Assembly: GCA_016717145.1 (NCBI GenBank)
Contig: JADKGD010000035.1
Coordinates: forward strand, 1-64,000
Direction: 5' to 3'
Length of the DNA stretch: 64,000 bases
Origin: Saprospiraceae bacterium
GTDB taxonomy: Bacteria > Bacteroidota > Bacteroidia > Chitinophagales > Saprospiraceae
The notes beneath the pieces are model-generated. The model was not told the origin of the DNA. It did no database searches and saw only the letters and a list, made by a program, of their open reading frames with translations. Positions 51,257-61,300 of the stretch are shown here, piece by piece. A program made the translations under genes and the position numbers. Position 1 is the first letter of the stretch. Each line of letters begins with the position of its first letter.

Positions 51257-51654
51257 ATACATATTAATTATATATAGTATATGTAAAGTAGATTATTTTT
51301 TAAATATTTATATATTTTTTGCTTTAAATATATATAGTATTGATAAATAGGTATATATGTATATACTAATAAACATATATTATTAAATTATTTTATGTTT
51401 TTACCTGATAATAAGTTAATTGCCTTATATTTCGAATAGATGATGTTATATTATACACTAAAAAATACAGGTTTTTATAGTTCAATCAGCTCTATTTTTG
51501 TCTGGCAACATATGTGGGATATAAAAATCTAATATAAACTTATCTTAATTCAAACTAGTTCTAAGCACATTATTTTAAGTAAGTCCGGAATAAGATAACA
51601 GTTTTGACACTTATATAACAAATTAATGTGCTTAACTTGAAGCGTAATCATTTT
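51257..51654. other. Intergenic, nothing assigned
   Basis: Very AT-rich with short TATATA runs; no gene, repeat or terminator I can support follows the helicase gene here. Confidence 0.3.
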
Positions 51655-52947
51655 TTAACTCAAATACCTCACTTGCTCATAATAAGCCGCAATCCTTTCA
51701 TCAACAATAATATCCCTGGAACGCAGTGGCTGTTTGAGTATGATGCCTTCCAGTGTACGACATCTGCTCAGGGCTACGTAAGTTTGCCCACTTTCAAAGG
51801 CACCTCCGCCAAGATCTATGATGACTCTATCAAAAGTCTTACCCTGGCTTTTATGGATTGTTATTGCCCAGGCAAGTTTTAAAGGATATTGTTTGAAGGT
51901 TCCTACAACTTTGGTAGAAATATGCCCGGGTTTTTCTTTATCTAATTCATACTTTAATATTTCCCATTCCTGCCGGTCTACTTCTATTGTTTTTTCCGAA
52001 CCGTCGTCCTGAATGCGGACCATAATCCGGTCATAATTCAGTTCAGAAATTATACCTATGGTACCGTTGACAAATTGTTTTTGCAGATCATTTTTTACAA
52101 ACATTACCTGTGATCCTACTTTGAGCATCAGATTATATTCTGTAGGGAATAGCTGAGGATTAAACTCACCCATAACCATTGCCTGATATTCAAAAGAAGG
52201 AGTTGTAAGGGTTTTGATTTGGTGATCGTTTATTCTATTAGCGATGTCATTCCGACTGCATAAAGTAATGTAAAAATCATCATCATCAGGAATAGGCATG
52301 TATCGCTCATTTACATAAATGATGTCATCATAATCCATACTGTTAAGCCGTATATTGTCAAGGAGATTGATGAAGTTTCTTTCTTCCTGGCGATATACAT
52401 GAGTCAGTTCGAGCATCTTAAAACTAATCGTTTTCATAACATGTGCAGAAAAAAAGTATGCTGTTTCGTATTGAGTAGAAAAATATTCTTTTTCAAATGG
52501 CGTGGACACTATGGGAGGTAACTGAAATAAATCACCAAAAAATATCATCTGCACGCCACCAAAACTTTGGTTGATACCTCGATTAATTCTTAAAAAAGTA
52601 TCAATATTATCTATAATATCAGCCCTAACCATAGACACTTCATCTATAATAATGACGTCAATGTTTTTATACATACGGTTATTTTTTCGAAGTTCAATCT
52701 CTGATTTATTCAGCAATCTTGGCGGAAATCCAAAAAATGAATGAATGGTCTGCCCCCGGACATTAAGTGCAGCAATTCCGGTTGGTGCAAGCACTACAAC
52801 ACGTTTTTTAGTGGTGTTTCTGAAGACCTGAAGCAGCGTAGATTTTCCTGTTCCTGCCCGACCTGTAATAAACAAATGGTCAATAGTGTACTCAACCTGA
52901 TCAAGGACACCCTTAAACTCATCACTAAGATTGATGGGTTCCTTCAT
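51655..52947 (-). CDS. PIF1-like AAA helicase
   Basis: 430 residues, superfamily 1B. Motifs in order: I ITGRAGTGKSTLL, Ia VVLAPTGIAALN and TIHSFFGFP, II IIIDEVSMV, III FFGDLFQLPP, a later NGTIGII segment, V AWAITIHKSQGKTFDRVIID and VI YVALSRCR. PIF1 helicases unwind DNA 5' to 3', often at G-quadruplexes and forks. The protein is somewhat short but complete. Confidence 0.93.
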   Translation of the reverse strand: MKEPINLSDEFKGVLDQVEYTIDHLFITGRAGTGKSTLLQVFRNTTKKRVVVLAPTGIAALNVRGQTIHSFFGFPPRLLNKSEIELRKNNRMYKNIDVIIIDEVSMVRADIIDNIDTFLRINRGINQSFGGVQMIFFGDLFQLPPIVSTPFEKEYFSTQYETAYFFSAHVMKTISFKMLELTHVYRQEERNFINLLDNIRLNSMDYDDIIYVNERYMPIPDDDDFYITLCSRNDIANRINDHQIKTLTTPSFEYQAMVMGEFNPQLFPTEYNLMLKVGSQVMFVKNDLQKQFVNGTIGIISELNYDRIMVRIQDDGSEKTIEVDRQEWEILKYELDKEKPGHISTKVVGTFKQYPLKLAWAITIHKSQGKTFDRVIIDLGGGAFESGQTYVALSRCRTLEGIILKQPLRSRDIIVDERIAAYYEQVRYLS

Positions 52948-53039
52948 CAGTTGTATATTTTTTGTTTATTTAAACCAAATGAAACACGCATTCTAATTTT
53001 ATTGATAGTGCCCTAAACATCATTGAGATTTGCGCTCTT

Positions 53040-53732
53040 TTATCTGAAGCGTTTTCTTCCATAATCAGGCCGAAAACCTAGCCTGAGGGTAAATTGCAAT
53101 TGGCTGAGGTTGGCTTTTGATTGTAAATATTCATCCCACGCCATAGATGAATTAAAATAATAAGATACAATAGGGGTGATAGTTAAAAAATCACTCATAC
53201 CAAAATCAATGCCGACACCAACACCAACACGGAAAACGGTATGTTTTATTGGGTTTACAGCAAATGAAGAAGTGGGCGCAAAAGTAGCCGTTGTAGTATG
53301 TTGCATCAAGCCTGGTGTAAAATGAAAAAACAAACCTTTATTGATACTGGCACCTTCTTTAGAGAAAGTAGGACAGTCACAATCACCCTCCAAATCTAAA
53401 GCATATATTTGTGTATGAAAATTAAAACCTATGGCGTTTGCTTTTATTGCTTCCAATGTGCCTGTTCCATCATAGTTGGTTTTACTTTGGGAATAGAAAA
53501 TTTCGGGCATAAATTCTATCCTCCGCTTCTTTAGTTTGAACCAATAGTCAACACCAATTTGATAACCGGGAGATAGTAATTTTTTATTTGTATTGCTTCT
53601 TAAATTTACAGCATTTTCCCAGTTTGAATAGGTATTATTGTTATAAGCCAACCTTACTCCATATTGCGCGGATACTGAAATAATCGTAATAAAAAAGAGT
53701 ATACAGATAAGATTAAACTGATTCAAAGACAT
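53040..53732 (-). CDS. Outer-membrane beta-barrel protein
   Basis: Starting at 53732 (MSLNQFNLICILFFITIISVSAQ) it has a clear signal peptide; upstream codons to 53810 are hydrophobic and not needed. About 230 residues with alternating hydrophobic strands and a C-terminal LQFTLRLGF strand. The family (PorT-like/OmpA-like beta-barrel) is usually of unknown function. It follows the dihaem cytochrome gene by 94 bp on the same strand. Confidence 0.7.
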   Translation of the reverse strand: MSLNQFNLICILFFITIISVSAQYGVRLAYNNNTYSNWENAVNLRSNTNKKLLSPGYQIGVDYWFKLKKRRIEFMPEIFYSQSKTNYDGTGTLEAIKANAIGFNFHTQIYALDLEGDCDCPTFSKEGASINKGLFFHFTPGLMQHTTTATFAPTSSFAVNPIKHTVFRVGVGVGIDFGMSDFLTITPIVSYYFNSSMAWDEYLQSKANLSQLQFTLRLGFRPDYGRKRFR

Positions 53733-53826
53733 AAATAAAATATTAATAATTGAATATAAAACAAATGTAACGAAGTTTTGATAAATATTGTTTTTTAACA
53801 ACTGATGCAAAACGAAACAGCATTTT

Positions 53827-54933
53827 TTAGTTCATCTGCTCAATCCAGTCCTCAATCAGTTTAACACCTTCTACATGCGTCATTTTACGCCCTAATTCCG
53901 GCATTGCAACGCCCGGTTCAAGAGAATTCATTCGATAGAGCAGAATTGACTCCTCGGGTTTGCCGGGTACAATATCGTATTTATAACCGCCTGAACCATT
54001 TCCAGCCGCTATGGGTGTTTTTAACAAGCCAAAGGCAACAGGGTTTTTTTCGGAAGCCAATAGATTGAGTGCGCTGTTTTTGGCAGATCCTTCGGGCCTG
54101 TGACAATGGGCACAGTTTATATCCAGATAAGCCCTTGCCCTTACATCAAGGCCAGCAGAAGTATCAGCATAATCAGCTATTTTAGGACCATCGTGCGAGG
54201 TTTTTAAACCATTGAGTTTGCCTGTTGACGTTAAGTAGTCCAGTTGATTAATCTGTTCTGTACCAAACGAATATGTTTTATTTAAATGTCTTGCGGCTGG
54301 TCCGATTGGCATCATCTTGCCTTGGAATTCGTGACAACTTTTACATTGGATTAGATTTGGAATACTGTAATTTACTTGTTGTGGTTTTCCATTTATATCG
54401 GTCCATGAAACATGTTTAATATCACCGGAAATAGCAAGTATGGCATCAGTCTGTTCTTTGTTCCAGATGTAGGTAAGAGCTGTCCATTCGTCTTGTTCTT
54501 TGATAAGCACCGGGTCTCTATCATTTGAAGATTTACATCTGACTTTCTGAAATCAACAGGGTAATAAAAAAATTTAAATATCATACTGCCTTCAGGAAAG
54601 TCAAAAGCCTTATCTTCATGATAATTCATTGCCTGCCCATCAGGCAAAAAAATAAATCTTTTTTATAGGCATAGTCTGTAAAAGGGATGCATTAAGGTCA
54701 TAAGGAAAAACGTCTTCTACTGCTTTCATGTCTTTTAACGGTAAACTAAATTTATTGTACTCGGACAATTTCCCCAAGGCTTTCAAACCATTTCCGGATG
54801 CAGAATTAAATGGAGTTTCAGTTACTACAGGTGTAGATACCGTTTGTTTGCAAGCCATCGGAATTATCAAACAAATAGTTATTATCATAAAGATAATCAG
54901 TACATTATAAATAATATATTTTGTTACTATCAT
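53827..54933 (-). CDS. SO2930-family dihaem c-type cytochrome (two frameshifts)
   Basis: After a lipoprotein-type signal (IIPMAC) the protein runs over three frames (breaks near 54650 and 54500). It has two haem c motifs, CKSCH and CAHCH. The C-terminal sequence EPGVAMPELGRKMTHVEGV is typical of the family (TIGR03806). Joined length is about 365 residues. In other organisms its gene sits next to a parallel beta-helix protein of the TIGR03805 family, as here (9 bp spacing). Electron transfer partner and substrate are unknown. Confidence 0.8.
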
Positions 54934-54942
54934 TACTTATGA

Positions 54943-56259
54943 TTATTGTAAAAGCTTACCTGGAAATTGAAAAGGCAATGAGTCTACGTTACCTGTTTTG
55001 CAGTTGTAGCGCGAAATATCTGTCAATATATTATCCAGGTTTTCAGGTATGTTTAGATTGGCAAAGGACACGTTGGCCTGGTCTATACATAGGGCAAAAA
55101 CCATTTGCCTGTTTTACATCAGAAAACCCATCAATAACGATATCGGGTGTATGCATAAAAAATTTAGTGAGAAACAATTTACCAAAATCAGATTGCATCG
55201 TTGGAAACCAGTGTTTGTTTTGATATTTGTTGCCATGTACATAAATCCGGTCAGGGTAGGGATCATACAGACTATCCAGTTTATATTGATGATTAACTGC
55301 CTGACCTGAACGCTGCTCATTTTCTTTTTTATCCTGCGACATTTCGGTTACAAGATCATAACTGATTATTGCTGTAGGACAAGTTCTGTTGTTGGTGATT
55401 TGATTGTCAAAAATCTCTGCATCTCTTGTAGCCAGCAACATGATTCCGGTGCCCGGAGGCACCATTCCCACGATATTACCTTTAGGTGCAAAGTTGGTGT
55501 GATTATTACTGATTACTTTGTTGTTATGTACCCTTGTATGGTGTCCGTACTGAGTCAGTCCGGGTAAATCAAACACTAGAATGCCGCATGTTTTGTCATA
55601 GGTGTGATTGTCATAAATATCTACAAAATTGCTGTTTTCACTTTCAATGCCGGCTACATTTTCAAAGACAGTATTCCGACGGATAATAACAGAATCAGAT
55701 TGTCCAACATAAATCCCTGCATCAGAGGCCCGTGCTGCGACACAGTCTTCAATGACCACACGTTTGCAAAGCACAGGATAAAGGCCATAGGCACCATTGG
55801 ATGCTTGCGCCGCCAGTCCAATACACTTTGACTTTTTGAAAATAAAATGCCGTCAGTGTCTGTTACTTTGATATTGTCACCTTTGGCATTTTCTACTGTA
55901 AATCCTATCAGTTGAATGTTGATGCAATTGGATATTTTGATACCTTCGGCACCTTCCTGCTGGCCCCGGAAAGAAAGTATGGTTTTATCCATTCCTTGAC
56001 CCATAATCACAACACCAGATTTACCATCCATCATAAGGCTTCTGGTAAACCAGAAATGACCGCTGTCGAGCTTAATGGTATCTCCTTTTTTGACTGTAAT
56101 TAATGCTTCCTGTAGTCCTTTTTCTATATTTTTCCAGGAGACATGCGCACGTTCATCTTCAGGCGTACAACTTTGCTGGAAAATAGTACATTTAATTATT
56201 ATGAGAATAAAAATATCGATCTTATATACATCATGTCCTGTAAGATATCTGAAGTACAA
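54943..56259 (-). CDS. Parallel beta-helix protein of the SO2930 pair (frameshifted)
   Basis: A lipobox (FQQSC) starts the protein. It then has right-handed beta-helix rungs (IKISNCINIQLIGFTVENAKGDNI; IIRRNTVFENVAGIESEN) with the SNGAYGLYPVLC segment of the TIGR03805 family. The frame breaks near 55838 in an A run, and near 55090, beyond which the C-terminal part (NLNIPENLDNILTDIS) is read to the stop at 54943. Joined length is about 440 residues. Similarity of the fold to polysaccharide lyases does not prove such activity. Confidence 0.75.
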
Positions 56260-56320
56260 ACATAGTTAAATAAACGGTTTATTGAACGTACAACAGAAAT
56301 ATATTTTAACAATCAATTAG

Positions 56321-56435
56321 CCCGCAAAGCGCAAAGCACTCAATTCGACCACTGAGCGCAAAGAGATCAATTCGACCTCTGAACGCAAAGCACTCAATTC
56401 GACCGCTGAGCGCAAAGCGACCGGTGAGCGAATTG
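56321..56435. repeat. 27-bp tandem repeat with inverted end
   Basis: CAATTCGACC begins at 56341, 56368 and 56395, an exact 27-bp period; the unit continues nCTGAnCGCAAAG. The last copy ends CGACCGGTGAGCGAATTG, which is an inverted form. The CTCACCGGTCG core is also in the repeat at 11551-11710. Confidence 0.65.
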
Positions 56436-56585
56436 ATAATTAAAGAGGATATCTTATCCTCCTAAGTAATTACGGTTATTTGGCAGATTTTAATTATTAA
56501 ATGTTCGGCTTTTGCCAAAATTTATAAAATTGAATTAATTATAATAATTAACATAAAATATGTTTATATTATATATTATAAGTAT

Positions 56586-56593
56586 TATATTTG
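56586..56593 (+). promoter_or_regulatory. Candidate distal -7 promoter element
   Basis: TATATTTG, consensus, upstream of the small lipoprotein gene at 56775. The leader would be about 175 nt. Confidence 0.35.
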
Positions 56594-56659
56594 TCATAAT
56601 TATTTAACATACAATAGTTTGTTTTATTTAATCTTTATCATTTTTTTCTTTACATCTGT

Positions 56660-56667
56660 TATATTTG
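56660..56667 (+). promoter_or_regulatory. Candidate proximal -7 promoter element
   Basis: TATATTTG, consensus, about 107 bp before the ATG at 56775. A leader of about 100 nt with no other feature is implied. Confidence 0.4.
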
Positions 56668-56774
56668 TAACACAAAATAGTATAAACAATTTGATGAATG
56701 GGAAAGAAAGAAATTGTTCTTAAGCAGGAAATGCATCTTTTAATATTTTTATTTAACAACTAAAATTTAATCAA

Positions 56775-57161
56775 ATGTCAAAAATTAATTTCACCAGTAT
56801 TGTTATACTACTGTTTGCGTTTACTTGTGCAAGTAAAACTGATGAATCTCTGGACGGGAAATCTTATCAGTTACTTACCTGGGATGTAAATCATCCGGAA
56901 AAGCAAGATCCTGATGTTTTAGTCTTTAAAAATGGAATGATGGATTCTGAAGCCTGTCATCAATATGGTTTTACAGCTGCACCCTATACATCAACAATAA
57001 AAAATGGAGAGACGTCTTTTTCAGGAACAATTTCCAGTGAAACAGAAGGAACCATCAAGATAGACGGAAAAGTGATTGAAAAGCAGATACAAGGTACGAT
57101 GCTGTGGAAAAAGCATGGTCAAACTGACATTAAATATGGTTACAAAGGTAAACTTAAGTAA
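56775..57161 (+). CDS. Small lipoprotein of unknown function
   Basis: 128 residues with a lipobox (LLFAFTC) and a beta-rich mature part (YQLLTWDVNHPEKQDPDVL; SFSGTISSETEGTIKIDGKV), which may be a small calycin-like or lipocalin-like barrel; this is only an impression. It stands alone, with two possible promoters and a long leader. Confidence 0.65.
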   Translation: MSKINFTSIVILLFAFTCASKTDESLDGKSYQLLTWDVNHPEKQDPDVLVFKNGMMDSEACHQYGFTAAPYTSTIKNGETSFSGTISSETEGTIKIDGKVIEKQIQGTMLWKKHGQTDIKYGYKGKLK

Positions 57162-57307
57162 GATTAAGGCCTAACTTGGACCTGCTGAAAAAGTCAAATA
57201 TGCGTAATCTTAATGCCGCTGACGCTTATGAATCCGGTTAAAATTGTAATAAGAAAAAATATTTAAGGATGAATAGCGACCAACCGGATCGCAATTCCGG
57301 ATTCATT

Positions 57308-59347
57308 TCATAACTTATTTTTCTTGTCTCGTTCCTGTGCATCTACTACGGCAATGGTGGTCATATTGACCATTTCATCTACCCTGGCTCCCAATTGTAC
57401 GATATGAACTGGTTTGTCCATACCCATCAGGATGGGTCCTACTGACTCTATATCATTGAGTTCCTTCATGATTTTATATGCAATATTAGCTGACGATAGT
57501 TCAGGAAATATTAATGCATTAACTTTTTTTCCTGCAAGTTTTGAAAATGGAAAATGGTCTTTCATCATCTCCTGATTCAAAGCAAAGTCGGCCTGAATCT
57601 CCCCATCTACGGCTATTTCAGGATAGTTGTCTTGTAATATCTTAACTGCTTCGGTTACTTTGGTTGACAATACGTGATCTGAAGTACCAAAATTTGAATA
57701 GGACAGTAAGGCAATTGCCGGTTTAATTCCAAACATCGACATAGTGTCAGCAGTCATTTTGGTAATAGAAGCCAATTCCTCAGCATTGGGATCTACATTC
57801 ACCGCAGTATCCGATAAGAAAAGTGGCCCCTTGGGTGTCAACATCAGATTGGTTGCCGAAATGCGTTTGACATCTGCCTGTTTTCCGATGATCTCCATCA
57901 TGGGTTTAATGACACTGGCGTAACTTCTGTTATAACCCGAAATTAAAGCATCTGCTTCTCCTGCAACGACCATCATAGCTCCAAAATAATTGCATTCCAG
58001 CATCAATGTCATAGCATCGGACAACTTGACCCCTTTGCGCTGACGTTTAATCCAATAATCGTTGGCATATTCTTCTCTCTTTTGCTTTCGTTCGTCACTT
58101 TTTGGGTCCAAAACCATCACGTCCCCTGCTATTATTTCAAAACTGATTTCATTCATCAGTTCCTACAGCCAATGCGACTACCTCTAATAAACGGCTGTCA
58201 AACGGTTTGGGAATGATGTAATCTCTTCCAAAAGCGATATGTTTTTCGCCGTATGTAATATTGACTTGTTCAGGCACGGCTTGCTTGGCCAAATCAGCCA
58301 ATGCATACACAGCTGCCATTTTCATTTCTTCATTGATGGTGGTGGCTCTTACGTCCAAAGCACCCCTGAAAATGTAAGGGAATCCAAGCACATTATTGAC
58401 CTGATTGGGAAAATCGACCGGCCGGTAGCCATTAGTATATCATTGCGGGGTGCTCATCGCTAAATGGTAATCTATCTCCGGAGTAGGATTAGCCAATGCA
58501 AAGATAATAGGATTTGGTGCCATTTTTAATAACATTTCCGGGGTCAAAATATCACCTTTTGACAAACCCAGGAACATATCAGCACCGACTATGGCATCAT
58601 CCAAATCATACACATCAATACTGGTAGCAAATTCCAACTTTTCATCAGATAAATCAGTACGATCCTTTCGGATCACACCTTTACTGTCCAACATGATCAT
58701 TTGATTTGGGTGGATACCCAATTTTTATACAAACGCGAACACGAAATTGCAGCAGCGCCTGCTCCATTGATTACGATTCTAAACTCACTAAAGTTTTTCC
58801 ACAATTTCACAAGCATTCAACAAGCCGGCTGCAGAAATGATAGCCGTACCGTGTTAGTCATCATGCATCAATGGTATATCCAATTCTTCCTTTAAACGTC
58901 TTTCTATTTCAAATGCTTCGGGTGCTTTGATGTCTTCCAAATTGATGCCTCCAAATGTGGGTGCAATTCCTTTGACAATCTGAATAAACTTTTCGGGATT
59001 TTTTTCATCAATTTCAATATCGAATACATCGATATCGGCAAAAATTTTAAATAATAATCCCTTTCCCTCCATTACCGGTTTACTGGCTAAAGCGCCAATA
59101 TCTCCCAGTCCCAAAACAGCCGTACCATTTGATATTACTGCAACCAGATTTCCCTTGGACGTATATTTATAAGCATCATGCGGATTTTTTTCGATTTCCA
59201 AACATGGTGCCGCCACTCCTGGTGAATAAGCCAATGCCAGATCGCGTTGTGTAGAGTGTTTTTGGTGGGAACTACCGATATTTTCCTGGTTTGGGGAAAC
59301 TGATGGTATAATAAAGCGTCTTTGTTTAACTTCGTATTGAATGGCAT
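57308..59347 (-). pseudogene. maeB: NADP-dependent malic enzyme, multiply interrupted
   Basis: The pieces join as MaeB, oxidative decarboxylation of malate to pyruvate: SPGVAAPCLEIEKNP, GLGDIGALASKPVMEGK, MHDDxHGTA, IVINGAGAAA, ALANPTPEI, FPNQVNNVLGFPYIFRGALDVRAT, and a C-terminal phosphotransacetylase-like domain (LFLSDTAVNVDP). There are at least five lesions: a frameshift near 59255 (A5 for A6), a TAA in place of the Gln codon after MHDD (58857), frameshifts near 58795, 58445 and 58410. Around 58150 the malic-enzyme and phosphotransacetylase-like parts are joined without the usual linker of roughly 80-100 residues. The density of damage suggests a pseudogene, unless the consensus is poor here. 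Confidence 0.75.
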
Positions 59348-59474
59348 AAAAAATCGTTTTATATGATTTACAGAAAGCAAATGTAGATGAAAGCTTAATT
59401 TTTTATACTGATAAATATCATATTGTTTCAATATGCAAGTCACCAGAGGTGAACAAAATAGAACTAAACCATTT

Positions 59475-59726
59475 TTAACCCAGATTCCGCATTGGACTTT
59501 GTAATGAGAGAATATCTGACAAAATAGTTGTGATGCACATGAAAGCCGTTTAAAAAAGCCATACCAAATGGCTTTTTAGGCTTGAACCACGAACAACTGG
59601 ATCGTGGCTTCGACAAATGCCATAAAGTGCAACATTTGCTACAGTGAGGACGGAAAAATGAGTACAGAAACAAATATAAAGTCAGATATTTTCGGAATAA
59701 ATTTCTAATGCGGATTCTGGGTTTAA
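59475..59726 (+). mobile_element. MITE-like element, copy 1
   Basis: 252 bp with terminal inverted repeats (TTAACCCAGATTCCGCATT at the left; the right end reads AATGCGGATTCTGGGTTTAA). A related copy is at 62953-63132 in the opposite orientation. It has no transposase gene, so a non-autonomous element. Confidence 0.7.
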
Positions 59727-60032
59727 ACCAGGAGGCAACAAAACACAATACCAATACAAGATATACATAACTGCACCTACAAAGTTGGTATTGACTTTTT
59801 TTATTGACATGCTTTAGCATTCAAAAGCGCCATTGATAAAGATACTACGAATAATCTGAAATTATGGCAGATGCAACGATTCATTCAATTATTTATTTAA
59901 CAAAACATAGCAAATAATATTATCTAAAAAGAATACACCAAATTGAAAATATTTCTACTTTTTAAAGTTTTTAACCCAAATAAGTTATTAGAACTTTGTT
60001 ATGAAAGCCAAAGGCCAATAAAATCAAGACTT

Positions 60033-60073
60033 TTGGTTTTGTCAGCATAGTGTATGCTATGCTGACAAACCAA
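60033..60073. repeat. Long hairpin upstream of the O-acetylation genes
   Basis: TTTGTCAGCATAG (60038-60050) pairs perfectly with CTATGCTGACAAA (60057-60069), and the stem goes on through TTGG/CCAA with one bulged base. Looser inverted similarity (AAAATCAAG / CTTGATTTT) extends the palindromic element to about 60005-60115. It lies 165 bp before the AlgJ-like gene. The other bases of 59727-60238 show nothing I can assign. Confidence 0.55.
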
Positions 60074-60238
60074 GTGAAGTGTAAAGACTTGATTTTGCAG
60101 GCATTTCCTTGGAGATAGATTTTCCAATGACTTTTTTTGGGTTTAATATCAAGGCGCTATAAGATTCTAAATTTTAAAGGGATTTTAGCATGATTCCTGG
60201 ATATAGTTTTAACATACAACACCAAAACGTCCACCATT

Positions 60239-61263
60239 ATGCCAACAAAATTATTGACTAAATCTGCGATCCTTATGATAGCCCTGGTGGGTATATCCGT
60301 TATAAGTTGGGAATACTTTCTGCGCAGCCAGGGACATATACCAGGTTATGATGATGACGAAGCATTATGGGCCAAAAACAGATCTCTGGTCTATAGCTCG
60401 CCGGATGAATCGACTGTAATTATAGGATCATCGCGTATAAAATTTGACCTTGACATTCCTACCTGGGAACAAAAAACAGGCGAAAAGGTCGTTCAGTTGG
60501 CGATGCACGGATCCTGTCCATTATTGGCTTTGGAAAATCTGGGTGAGGACGAAAAGTTTAAAGGAAAGCTGGTAGTGGATGTTACTGAAGGTTTGTTTTT
60601 CAAGAAACAGGAAGACGAAGAAATGAGCAAAAGAATTAAATATTTGAAAGATGCTACGCCATCTGAAAAAGTAAGTGCAAAAATTGGAATGGCACTGGAG
60701 TCTGTTTTTTTATTTATTGACAAAGAGAAGTTTTCATTGGAAGCATTTTTAGATGATTTAAGAATACCTGACAGAAAAGGTGTAAGAGGCGGAGGTATTT
60801 TTCCCAAAAAATTTTCTTACGTAGATTTTCAGAGACAGGAGATTATGACGCATGAATTTGCAGCTGATACCAATATGCAAAAAGAGGTAACCGATCTGTG
60901 GTCAAAATGGGGTGCTCTTTCTGACAAACATGGAGTCACGTGTGATACACTTGACAAAATATTCAGCAGGTAAAAAATTCAGTCAAAAAGATAAATGAAA
61001 GAGGCGGAAAGGTTGTTTTTGTGCGTACGCCAAGCAGCGGAGGATATGGACTGCATGAGCCCATCAGCCATCCCAGGTCAGAATATTTTGATAAATTACT
61101 GGAAGTGACAGGAAGTCCCGGCATTCATTATTTGGACTACCCTGATACCAAAAACTTTATTTGTCCTGAATGGTCGCATCTTAGTAGACCTGATGCAGTT
61201 AAATACACCATTGCTCTGACCAAAATTATGGAAGACATCCAATGGTTTAAAACTTCAAAATAA
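60239..61263 (+). CDS. AlgJ/SGNH-like O-acetylation protein (one frameshift)
   Basis: The N-terminal membrane anchor is followed by a domain with TVIIGSSRIKFDL, a GSSR-type nucleophile elbow of SGNH-like hydrolases, and a C-terminal SHLSRPDAVKYT segment that would hold the catalytic His. The frame breaks near 60970 where VKNSVKKINERGGKVVFVR reads in the next frame. Joined length is about 340 residues. It precedes an MBOAT gene by 37 bp, the usual pairing for polysaccharide O-acetylation machines, and would transfer the acetyl group outside the cytoplasm. Confidence 0.7.
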
Positions 61264-61300
61264 TATAATTCATTTCTATCATCTTCAATAGTTTCAGATT

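Noticed and set aside
59464..59820. 118-codon minus-strand frame
   Set aside because: It lies over MITE-like element copy 1 and its peptide is a translation of repeat ends.
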